From contig JAFAVO010000017.1 in the NCBI GenBank assembly GCA_019242385.1, forward strand, positions 1 through 5,362: a stretch of 5,362 nucleotides of DNA. The letters run 5' to 3'. The position numbers and the translations under genes are program-made. The DNA comes from Gammaproteobacteria bacterium (GTDB taxonomy: Bacteria; Pseudomonadota; Gammaproteobacteria; Steroidobacterales; Steroidobacteraceae). Below the pieces are notes generated by a model. It was not told the origin of the DNA. It was given only the letters and a program-made list of their open reading frames with translations, and ran no database searches. Shown here one piece after another: positions 1 to 5,362 of this stretch. How positions within the stretch are numbered: the first letter of the stretch is position 1; each line of letters opens with the position of its first letter.

Positions 1-799
1 GCGCGGTCACGAGGGCCAGGCGCGCGTCGCGCACATCTACCGCGAACTGCTCGCGGGGAGCGCGATCCGCGAGTCGCACCGGACCTGCAGCCGCGTGCAG
101 GATCCGTACTCGCTGCGCTGCCAGCCGCAGGTGATGGGAGCCTGCCTGGATCTGATGTCGCAGCAGGCGACGACGCTCACCACCGAGGCGAACGCGGTCA
201 CGGACAACCCGCTGCTGTTCACCGAGACCGGCGAGGTACTCTCGGGTGGCAACTTCCACGCCGAGCCGGTCGCCTTTGCGGCCGATATCCTCAGCCTTGC
301 CTGCGCCGAGATTGGCTCGCTCGCCGAGCGGCGCATTGCCCTGCTCGTCGATCCAAACATGAGCGGACTGCCGCCCTTCCTGGCCCCCGACAGCGGCGTC
401 AACTCCGGATTCATGCTGCCGCAGGTGACCGCAGCGGCGCTGGTGGCCGAGAACCGCATGCTCTGCCATCCGGCGAGCATCGACAGCATTCCGACCTCGG
501 CGAACCAGGAGGATCACGTCAGCATGGCGACCCACGGTGCGCGACGACTGCTGACGATGACCGGCAACGCGCTCAACATCATCGCCATCGAGCTCCTCGC
601 GGCGTGCCAGGGTATCGACCTGCGGGCGCCGCTGAAGACCTCGCCCAGGCTCGCCACCGTGCACAGCGCGTTGCGCCTCAAGGTGCCCTTCGCCGCCACC
701 GACCGTCTGCTCGCGCCGGACATCGAGGAGGCCGCGGCGACCTTGTGCCGGGCCGAGGTGCAGTCCCAGGCGAGCTCGCTCTTGCCCAGCTACCGCTGA
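1..799 (+). CDS. hutH: Histidine ammonia-lyase, C-terminal part (5' end outside window)
   Basis: Histidine ammonia-lyase removes ammonia from L-histidine to give urocanate, the first step of the cytoplasmic Hut pathway. The frame is open from base 2 and ends with TGA at 797-799, giving 265 residues, about the C-terminal half of a family member of roughly 510. The visible part contains the block QDPYSLRCQPQ (98-130). Using Pseudomonas putida HutH numbering recalled from the literature, its Gln277, Tyr280 and Arg283 fall at 98-100, 107-109 and 116-118. Phe329 falls in GGNFHAEP (254-256) and Glu414 in TSANQEDH (509-511). The spacing between these residues matches the known enzyme exactly, so the fragment has no visible indel. 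The Ala-Ser-Gly that forms the MIO cofactor lies upstream of the window. The GTG at 95 is an internal valine, not a start. The gene converges on csrA. No other hut gene is visible. Confidence 0.97.
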   Translation, partial: RGHEGQARVAHIYRELLAGSAIRESHRTCSRVQDPYSLRCQPQVMGACLDLMSQQATTLTTEANAVTDNPLLFTETGEVLSGGNFHAEPVAFAADILSLACAEIGSLAERRIALLVDPNMSGLPPFLAPDSGVNSGFMLPQVTAAALVAENRMLCHPASIDSIPTSANQEDHVSMATHGARRLLTMTGNALNIIAIELLAACQGIDLRAPLKTSPRLATVHSALRLKVPFAATDRLLAPDIEEAAATLCRAEVQSQASSLLPSYR

Positions 800-821
800 T
801 GCAAGGTACACACCTGATGCC

Positions 822-836
822 AGCGCCGCAGGCGCT
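822..836 (+). terminator. Weak candidate hairpin downstream of hutH
   Basis: Twenty-two bases after the hutH stop there is a perfect inverted repeat, AGCGCC-GCA-GGCGCT, a 6-bp stem with a 3-base loop. No run of T follows it, so it is not a canonical intrinsic terminator. It could stop or stabilise the 3' end of the hutH transcript. In DNA this GC-rich, short hairpins also arise by chance. Confidence 0.25.
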
Positions 837-841
837 CGGGC

Positions 842-882
842 CTATAAGCGTGCCGAATAGACACCATAGCCATCTTTTATAG
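842..882. repeat. AT-rich patch bounded by CTATAA / TTATAG inverted repeat
   Basis: CTATAA at 842-847 and TTATAG at 877-882 are perfect inverted repeats flanking a 29-base spacer. This is the most AT-rich stretch between the two convergent genes. No gene, tRNA or clear promoter pair was recognised in it. TATAAAAG on the minus strand resembles a -10 element but has no convincing -35 partner at a normal distance. The function is unknown. Confidence 0.25.
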
Positions 883-899
883 TCGAAACGCGCCGACAG

Positions 900-917
900 C
901 CCGGCCGTGGCGCCGGG
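900..917. other. GC-rich hairpin in hutH-csrA intergenic region
   Basis: CCCGGC (900-905) and GCCGGG (912-917) form a perfect 6-bp stem around a 6-base loop. It lies between convergent genes and could act on either transcript. Neither side carries a T-tract, so a terminator role is only possible, not shown. Confidence 0.25.
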
Positions 918-952
918 TCGCGCGGTCTCTGGCGGGTGTGCGTTTCGGTGCG

Positions 953-969
953 GCCGCGCGGTGCGCGGC
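953..969 (-). terminator. Candidate 3' hairpin of csrA
   Basis: On the minus strand, 14 bases after the csrA stop, GCCGCGC and GCGCGGC form a perfect 7-bp stem with a 3-base loop, and one further G-U pair is possible. It is followed by mixed sequence rather than T residues, so it is not a textbook intrinsic terminator. It overlaps an alternative 5-bp hairpin (GGCTC/GAGCC, 967-983) that begins directly after the stop codon; the two cannot form together. It may act as an RNA 3' stabiliser. Confidence 0.3.
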
Positions 970-983
970 TCACGCATCGAGCC

Positions 984-1199
984 TCAGGCCGGCGCGCACT
1001 CCGCCGGCTTGGCGTCCTCCACCTCGTCGGAGTGCTGCTCGCGCTTGATGCGCTCGTAGATCTCCTCGCGGTGCACGGCGACGTGTTTAGGCGCATTGAT
1101 TCCGACGCGCACCTGGTTCCCTTTGACCCCCAGAACCGTGATGGTCACGTCGTCACCAATCATGACGGTCTCGCCGACACGTCGTGTAAGAATGAGCAT
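984..1199 (-). CDS. csrA: Carbon storage regulator CsrA
   Basis: CsrA is a small homodimeric RNA-binding protein that binds GGA motifs in mRNA leaders and represses or activates translation and stability. It governs carbon storage, motility and biofilm switches. The product is 71 residues. It opens with the canonical MLILTRRVGET, continues through VLGVKGNQVRVGI, and has the conserved VHREEIYERI (residues 42-51). This includes Arg44 of the C-terminal RNA-binding surface; the other conserved RNA-contact arginine lies near the N terminus. The frame stays open upstream, but the ATG at 1199-1197 is chosen because every CsrA begins MLIL and because AGAGGG (1208-1213) sits 8 bases upstream of it. 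The tail after residue 55 (HSDEVEDAKP...) is longer and more acidic than in the 61-residue E. coli protein; CsrA tails are variable. The gene lies 128 bp downstream of the PTS permease gene on the same strand. Confidence 0.98.
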   Translation of the reverse strand: MLILTRRVGETVMIGDDVTITVLGVKGNQVRVGINAPKHVAVHREEIYERIKREQHSDEVEDAKPAECAPA

Positions 1200-1207
1200 C
1201 TTCCATA

Positions 1208-1213
1208 CCCTCT
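1208..1213 (-). promoter_or_regulatory. csrA ribosome binding site
   Basis: On the minus strand AGAGGG stands 8 bases before the csrA ATG, a good Shine-Dalgarno match at normal spacing. This fixes the start. A GGA triplet (1204-1202) lies between this site and the ATG. GGA next to the ribosome binding site is the kind of site CsrA uses to repress its own translation in other bacteria, so autoregulation is plausible but not demonstrated. Confidence 0.65.
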
Positions 1214-1281
1214 GCCGTTCTAGTTTTAGGTTTACGGAGGCGATGCAAGTTCGCCACCAGCCCCTTCTTTTTGTTTGTGAA

Positions 1282-1304
1282 GCGTACTGTAATCCAGCGT
1301 ACGC
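1282..1304. repeat. GCGTAC/GTACGC inverted repeat between permease gene and csrA
   Basis: The perfect 6-base inverted repeat GCGTAC ... GTACGC is separated by 11 bases, 24 bases beyond the permease stop. It could be an RNA hairpin at the end of the PTS message or a protein-binding half-site pair. The same bases can also be read as a direct repeat, because GTAC is itself palindromic. No T-tract follows on the minus strand. Confidence 0.3.
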
Positions 1305-1327
1305 GGAAACGGGAACAAAAGAAAATG

Positions 1328-3121
1328 CTAACTGCACGCGTCGGGCCTGGCTTGAACGCTCGCGTCATCGGCGGCAGGGATGGCCGGTCGCAACAGCTCT
1401 TGCAGCGCCGCAGCCACCGCCACCGCCGTCGGCCCGAGGATCAGGTGCACACAATCGCGGCGCGGGAAAGCCATACCGCGCACGGCAAATGCTGCAAGCG
1501 CCGCGCGATCGAGCCGCGCGGCGTCCTCGATCTCGATGCGCAGACGTGACGCGGCCGGCATGACGCTGCGCACATTGCCGCCTCCACCGAGTGCGCGCAA
1601 CAGCGCGCTGGTATCGCCGCGCCACTCCACGGCGGGCGTCTGTGCGGTAACCGTCCCGACGGCGCGCGGCGAGGCGGCGCTGGTGTTCAACGCCGCGCGG
1701 ATCTCACCGGCGAGCTGATCGGCGGTCGTGCCGACGACCACCTGCAGCGTCTCGGGCGAAGGCCGCACGAGACCGCGCGCACCGAGCCGCCGCAGCGCGT
1801 CGGCGTCGATGGCGCTTTGATGGCTCACCGACAGGCGCAACCGTGTCGTGCAGGCATCGACCGAGCGCAGGTTGTCGCGACCGCCGAGCGCTGCGATCCA
1901 GGCCGCAGGTCTCGCGGCCGCAGCGACCGCGACCGTGACGCCCGCCCCCTCGCCCGCCTCACGGCCGGGTGTCTTGAGGTCGAAGCGCACGATCACCAGG
2001 CGGAACAGCACGTAGTAGAGCGCAAAGTAGAGCGCACCGACCGGCAGCAGCCGCAGCGGCTGCGTCGCGCGGCTGTAGTTGAGGAGGTAGTCGAAGAGTC
2101 CCGCCGAGAAGCCGAAACCAAGCCGCACGTGCAGCGCATCCATGATGATGAAGGCGAGCCCGGTGAGCAGCGCGTGCACCGCATACAGCGCCGGAGCGAG
2201 GAACATGAAGGTGAACTCGATCGGCTCGGTGACGCCGGTCAGTATGGAGGTGAGCGCAATCGAGCCGAGGAGACCGCCCACCGCCCGCCGCCGCTCGGGC
2301 CGCGCACAGTGGTACATCGCCAGGCATGCCGCCGGCAGCCCAAACATCATCACCGGGAAGAACCCGGCCATGAAGATGCCCGCGCTCGGGTCGCCGGCAA
2401 AGAAGCGCTTCAGGTCACCGGTGACCCCGTGATAGTCCCCGAGCAGGAACCAGGCGATGTTGTTGATGATGTGGTGAAGCCCGGTCACGATCAGCAGCCG
2501 GTTGAGTACCCCGTAGGCGAAGAGCCCGAAGTCCCCGGCATCGAGCACCGAGTGGCTGAGCGCAGCCATGCCGTGCTCGAGGTGTTGCCACTGCGTGCCG
2601 AATGCCAGGGCGAGCGCGAGGCCGCCCAGACCGCTGACGATCGGTACGAAACGCCGCCCGCCGAAGAAGCTCAGGTAACTCGGCAATGTGATGTTGTAGA
2701 AGCGGTTGTAGAGGACACCCGCCATCAGCCCGGACAGAATGCCGACCGGCACGCTGAGCTTGGAGAGCTCCGCGGACTTGTAGGCGGCGACGGCGAGATC
2801 GCGCGCGCGGTCGCTGAGGCCGACGAGCTCCTGCGGCGGCACGCCGATCAGCACCTCGGCACCCTTGGTGGCGACCAGGTAGGCCACGACGCTCGCGAGG
2901 CCGGCGGCGCCGTGATTCTCGCGGGCGAGCCCGACGCCTACACCGATCGCGAACAGCAGTCCGAGGTTGTTGAATATCGCCTGACCCGCCGTGGCCATCG
3001 AGGCGGAATCGAGCAGGTCCGGCTGCCCGAGGCGTAGCAGGAGCCCCGCGATCGGCAGCACCGCGATGGGCAGCATCAGCGCGCCGCCGATTTTCTGTAG
3101 GCCGGCGAGCAGCGCTTTCAC
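1328..3121 (-). CDS. nagE: PTS sugar permease EIICB, N-acetylglucosamine type, with extra degenerate EIIB
   Basis: This inner-membrane PTS permease imports and phosphorylates a sugar. The GTG start at 3121-3119 overlaps the upstream stop (GTGA) and leads straight into the family N-terminus KALLAGLQKIGGALMLPIAV, giving 597 residues. The EIIC membrane domain spans about 1-385, with many hydrophobic segments, GLHHIINNIAWF (214-225) and the conserved GVTEPIEF (296-303). GQPDLL (32-37) and the FFAGD...FFPVMMFGLP stretch (240-262) resemble E. coli NagE more than PtsG, pointing to N-acetylglucosamine. EIIB covers about 405-478, with the phosphorylated cysteine at 424 in DACTTRLRL (codon 1850-1852). 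A second EIIB-like domain covers about 502-578 (ALGGGGNVRSV, SRLRIEI), but Ala523 stands where the cysteine should be. Unlike E. coli NagE, there is no C-terminal EIIA; it is probably on the neighbouring protein. Exact sugar specificity is an inference. Confidence 0.9.
   Translation of the reverse strand: MKALLAGLQKIGGALMLPIAVLPIAGLLLRLGQPDLLDSASMATAGQAIFNNLGLLFAIGVGVGLARENHGAAGLASVVAYLVATKGAEVLIGVPPQELVGLSDRARDLAVAAYKSAELSKLSVPVGILSGLMAGVLYNRFYNITLPSYLSFFGGRRFVPIVSGLGGLALALAFGTQWQHLEHGMAALSHSVLDAGDFGLFAYGVLNRLLIVTGLHHIINNIAWFLLGDYHGVTGDLKRFFAGDPSAGIFMAGFFPVMMFGLPAACLAMYHCARPERRRAVGGLLGSIALTSILTGVTEPIEFTFMFLAPALYAVHALLTGLAFIIMDALHVRLGFGFSAGLFDYLLNYSRATQPLRLLPVGALYFALYYVLFRLVIVRFDLKTPGREAGEGAGVTVAVAAAARPAAWIAALGGRDNLRSVDACTTRLRLSVSHQSAIDADALRRLGARGLVRPSPETLQVVVGTTADQLAGEIRAALNTSAASPRAVGTVTAQTPAVEWRGDTSALLRALGGGGNVRSVMPAASRLRIEIEDAARLDRAALAAFAVRGMAFPRRDCVHLILGPTAVAVAAALQELLRPAIPAADDASVQARPDACS
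3118..3121 (-). promoter_or_regulatory. GTGA stop-start overlap coupling nagF-like and nagE-like genes
   Basis: On the minus strand the GTG start of the permease (3121-3119) and the TGA stop of the phosphotransfer protein (3120-3118) share the four bases GTGA. No good Shine-Dalgarno sequence precedes the GTG, which suggests that ribosomes finishing the first gene restart on the second, keeping the two partners at a linked ratio. Confidence 0.8.
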
Positions 3122-5362
3122 GGCGGCACGGCCCGAGGTGCGGGCAGGGCCGCAGCGAGCGCGCGCACCGCAGCCGCGTCCGATTGCCGCAGCGCCTCCT
3201 CGGCGAATGCGCGGCACTCAGCCAGCGTGACCGCGCCGATGCGCGCTTTCAGCTCCGGAATGACCGCCGGCACCGCCGACAGCTCGGTCACGCCAAGGCC
3301 CACGAGGAGCGGCGCGGCGAGCGGCTCGGAGGCGAGCCCACCGCACACGGCGGCGTGGCGTCCGTGCACCCGTGCGCCCTCGGCAGTGCGCGCGATGAGC
3401 TGCAGCACCGCGGGGTGCAAGGCATCGACCCGCGCGGCGAGCTGCGGGTGGCCCCGGTCCATCGCAAGGGTGTACTGCGTCAAATCATTGGTGCCGATGG
3501 AAAGAAAATCCGCCGCGGCTGCGATGCGCTCGGCAAGCACCGCCGAAGCTGGCGTCTCGATCATCACGCCGAGCTCGATGGGGTCGGTGCGCCCGAGCTC
3601 GCGCCGCACCTCCTCCAGCAGGGCACGCGTGGCCTCGACCTCCCCGGGATCGGTGATCATCGGCAGCAGCACCCGGCAGTGAGCGGGTCCGCTGACGGCG
3701 AGCACTGCGCGCAGCTGCGTACGCAGCAGCTGCGGCCAGGTGAGGCTGGTGCGAATTCCGCGCAGGCCGAGCGCGGGATTCTCTTCCGGCGCCATCGGCA
3801 GGTAAGCGATGGGCTTGTCCCCTCCGGCATCGAGTGTGCGGATGGTAAGCGGGTGCTGCCCGAGCACCTGCGCGATGCTCTGGTATTCCGCGATCTGCTC
3901 CGCCTCGCTCGGGGGCGTCAGCCGGTCGAGGAACAGAAACTCCGTGCGTAACAGCCCGCAGCCTTCGGCCCCGTTGCGCATCGCGGCCTGCGCCTCGGCC
4001 ACCGAGCCGATGTTGGCGAGCACCTCGATGCGTGCACCATCTGCGGTACGGCACTCGCGCTGCGCGGCCGCGGTGAGTGCCGCACGCTGCCGGTCCGTCG
4101 CGGCGAGCCGTGCGCGAGCCGCCACGAGTGCGGACTCATCCGGTGCGAGCTCGAGGACCCCACGCGCGGCATCCAGCACGACGTGGGTTCCATCGGCAAT
4201 CGCGAGGACCTCGGGCCCCAGCGCCACCAGCGTCGGGATGCCCATCGCCGCCGCCAGGATGGCCGCGTGCGAGGTCGCGCCGCCCGCAGCCATGCCGATG
4301 CCGGCGATGCGCGCGCCCTCCAGCCCGATCAGCTGTGAGGGGAGAAGCTCGCGCGCGATGAGAATCGCCTGCGCCGGAAGGGCCGTCGGAGGTGCGGCGC
4401 CAGGTGCTGCGCCAGGTGCGGCGCCAAGTGCCGTGGCCTCCCCTGCGAGCGCGAGCAGCACCTGCGTCTCGAGGTCGAGGAGGTCATCCACGCGCTCGCG
4501 CAGCCGCGGATCGGCGAGCGCCTGCAGGGTAGCGGCGCTCTGGCGCACCGCCGCGCGCCAGGCGAAGCCGGCACTGCGGCCGGCGTCGATCGCAGCGCGT
4601 GCCATCGCGAGGAGCTCCGGATCATCGAGGAGCGCCACATGGGCCGCCGCGATCTCACCCGCCGCGTCGCGGCCGTTGGGCGCGGAAGGCGCGGCGAGCG
4701 CCCGCCGCTCGAGCCGCGAGCGAACCTCGAAGCGTGCGCGGTCGAGCGCGGCAGTCTCCGTCTCCACCCCGGCGCCGTCCTCGCGCACCTGGATCTCGGG
4801 CCGATGCAGCTGAAGTACAGCACCCACAGCGAGCCCGGGGTATGCGGTCACACCGCGCAGAACGCCGGGCGCGCAGGCCGGTTGCGCTGCGGGGGCCACG
4901 GGCTGCGCAGACGGGGCACTCACGGGAGATGCCACCACGGCGGGCCGTGACCGGGCCGGCGTTGCGCTCTCGTGCGCCTTGAAGATGGCCGTGAAAGCCT
5001 CGAGCGCATGTTGTGCGTCAGGGCCGCTGGCGCGAAGCTCGATCTCCTCGCCGTGCTGGACGCCGAGGCCCATGAGCGCGACCGTGCTGCGCGCGTTGGC
5101 CTCGCGCCCGCGCGCGATCAGACGCACGTCGGCGGCGAGCGAGCGCAATGCGCCGGCGAGGAGCGCAGCCGGGCGAGCATGGATGCCGTGCTCGAAGCCG
5201 ACCCTCAGGCGGCGCACCGCCGCCGCCGGATGGCGAGCCTCAGCGGGTGACGTGGCGACCGCGGGGCTTCGCGCCGCGACGGCCATGAGCCACTCGCCGA
5301 GCGCGACGGGACGATCGAGCGCGCGTCCGCTGATCTCACAGTTACTTTCGGTGGTGATGATG
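3118..5362 (-). CDS. nagF: Multi-phosphoryl transfer protein, (EIIA)-HPr-Enzyme I, N-terminus outside window
   Basis: This cytoplasmic fusion protein draws phosphate from PEP and passes it to the sugar permease. The frame is open from the right edge to TGA at 3120-3118: 747 codons are visible. The ATG at 5286 is probably internal, because the 25 codons before it are open and end in VALGEWLM, resembling the last strand of an EIIA(Glc) domain. Positions below count from that Met. HPr covers about 25-105, with phospho-histidine 36 in GIHARP and Ser67 at the place of HPr Ser46. An Ala/Pro linker follows (~107-140). Enzyme I begins at LRGVTAYPG (143); active-site His340 is in GGATSHAAI (codon 4267-4269). 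The PEP-binding barrel shows LLRTEFLFLDR (445-455), GGDKPIAYLP, EENPALGLRGIR and SIGTNDLTQYTLAMDRG (596-612), with the catalytic Cys648 in AVCGGLASEP (codon 3343-3345). All phosphotransfer residues of HPr and EI are present. It overlaps the permease gene by 4 bases. A FruB-type fusion is less likely given the EIIA-like remnant and the partner. Confidence 0.88.
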   Translation of the reverse strand, partial: IITTESNCEISGRALDRPVALGEWLMAVAARSPAVATSPAEARHPAAAVRRLRVGFEHGIHARPAALLAGALRSLAADVRLIARGREANARSTVALMGLGVQHGEEIELRASGPDAQHALEAFTAIFKAHESATPARSRPAVVASPVSAPSAQPVAPAAQPACAPGVLRGVTAYPGLAVGAVLQLHRPEIQVREDGAGVETETAALDRARFEVRSRLERRALAAPSAPNGRDAAGEIAAAHVALLDDPELLAMARAAIDAGRSAGFAWRAAVRQSAATLQALADPRLRERVDDLLDLETQVLLALAGEATALGAAPGAAPGAAPPTALPAQAILIARELLPSQLIGLEGARIAGIGMAAGGATSHAAILAAAMGIPTLVALGPEVLAIADGTHVVLDAARGVLELAPDESALVAARARLAATDRQRAALTAAAQRECRTADGARIEVLANIGSVAEAQAAMRNGAEGCGLLRTEFLFLDRLTPPSEAEQIAEYQSIAQVLGQHPLTIRTLDAGGDKPIAYLPMAPEENPALGLRGIRTSLTWPQLLRTQLRAVLAVSGPAHCRVLLPMITDPGEVEATRALLEEVRRELGRTDPIELGVMIETPASAVLAERIAAAADFLSIGTNDLTQYTLAMDRGHPQLAARVDALHPAVLQLIARTAEGARVHGRHAAVCGGLASEPLAAPLLVGLGVTELSAVPAVIPELKARIGAVTLAECRAFAEEALRQSDAAAVRALAAALPAPRAVPP
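4391..4431 (-). repeat. 12-bp in-frame tandem repeat within Enzyme I module
   Basis: Three adjacent 12-base units (GGTGCGGCGCCA, GGTGCTGCGCCA, GGTGCGGCGCCA at 4391-4402, 4403-4414 and 4415-4426) are followed by a partial fourth unit (AGTGC, 4427-4431). Units 1 and 3 are identical and unit 2 differs at one base. Read on the minus strand, the repeat encodes GAAP units (residues about 288-299). It sits just before the strand ILIARELLPSQL that opens the phosphohistidine domain of Enzyme I, so it lengthens a flexible joint without disturbing the frame. Copy number could vary between strains through replication slippage. Confidence 0.85.

Larger units (their letters stand above)
1200..1327 (-). promoter_or_regulatory. 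csrA leader and probable promoter region
   Basis: This 128-bp gap between the permease stop and the csrA start is clearly richer in A/T than its surroundings, as expected for promoter DNA. On the minus strand it includes a TTGCAT that could serve as a -35 element, but the A/T-rich hexamers after it (TAAAAC at 14 bases, AACTAG at 17 bases) are poor -10 matches, so no promoter is assigned precisely. Two small hairpins are possible: GCGTAC/GTACGC (1282-1287 with 1299-1304) and GGCGA/TCGCC (1239-1243 with 1251-1255). The first is not followed by a T-run, so I see no intrinsic terminator for the permease gene. Confidence 0.4.

Noticed and set aside
95..799. A complete 234-residue protein starting at GTG 95.
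   Set aside because: The frame is open to the left edge and residues before the GTG match HutH, so the GTG is an internal valine codon of a truncated gene.
800..983. A tRNA-Ser gene, often found after csrA in gammaproteobacteria.
   Set aside because: No GGTTCGAATCC-like T-arm, acceptor stem pair or CCA end could be found on either strand of this stretch.
1282..1327. Intrinsic terminator of the PTS operon.
   Set aside because: The GCGTAC/GTACGC stem is only 6 bp with an 11-base loop and is followed on the minus strand by TTCACAAAC rather than a T-run. The T-rich TTTTCTTTTG lies before the stem, not after it.
984..1337. A longer csrA form of 117 codons starting at a GTG at 1337.
   Set aside because: The extra 46 residues come from the leader and overlap the end of the permease gene. 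CsrA proteins start with MLIL, and a good ribosome binding site precedes the ATG at 1199.
1817..3037. A 406-codon open frame on the plus strand opposite the permease gene.
   Set aside because: It is the antisense shadow of a clear membrane protein gene. Its translation is rich in Arg, Glu, Gln and His with no recognisable domain, as is usual for the reverse strand of GC-rich coding DNA.
3809..4813. A 334-codon open frame on the plus strand opposite the Enzyme I module.
   Set aside because: The composition is almost entirely Ala, Ser, Arg and Pro, with no family signature, while the minus strand carries intact Enzyme I motifs.
1..5362. CRISPR array, insertion sequence, prophage or defence system.
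   Set aside because: No spaced direct repeats, transposase motifs, terminal inverted repeats or phage-like genes were seen. All recognised genes are ordinary metabolic or regulatory chromosomal genes.

Overview
The window comes from a GC-rich bacterial chromosome, most likely a gammaproteobacterium. The first ~60 residues of the encoded CsrA follow the gammaproteobacterial type very closely, and all three neighbouring genes have strongly G/C-biased third codon positions. The order or genus cannot be fixed from the sequence alone. The organism appears able to degrade histidine and to take up an amino sugar by a phosphotransferase system (PTS).

Layout: (1) 1-799, plus strand, the C-terminal half of histidine ammonia-lyase (hutH), cut by the left window edge. 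(2) 800-983, a 184-bp intergenic region between convergent genes, with several GC-rich hairpins and one small AT-rich patch. (3) 984-1199, minus strand, csrA, the global post-transcriptional RNA-binding regulator. (4) 1200-1327, a relatively AT-rich 128-bp leader upstream of csrA. (5) 1328-3121, minus strand, a nagE-like sugar permease with EIIC and EIIB domains, followed by a second EIIB-like domain that lacks the phosphorylatable cysteine. (6) 3118-5362, minus strand, a multi-domain phosphoryl-transfer protein (nagF-like) with complete HPr and Enzyme I modules. It runs off the right edge, where the last visible residues look like the end of an EIIA(Glc)-type domain.

The two PTS genes overlap by four bases (GTGA) and together form a nearly self-contained phosphorelay: PEP -> EI -> HPr -> EIIA (mostly outside the window) -> EIIB -> sugar entering through EIIC. 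The closest family match for the permease is the N-acetylglucosamine type. The csrA gene lies downstream on the same strand, so read-through from the sugar operon is possible, although the 128-bp leader probably carries csrA's own promoter.

Nothing here amounts to a clearly new biological system. The points worth a second look are the degenerate second EIIB domain, the probable EIIA-HPr-EI fusion hidden by the window edge, an in-frame 12-bp tandem repeat inside the EI module, and the unusual placement of csrA behind a PTS operon.
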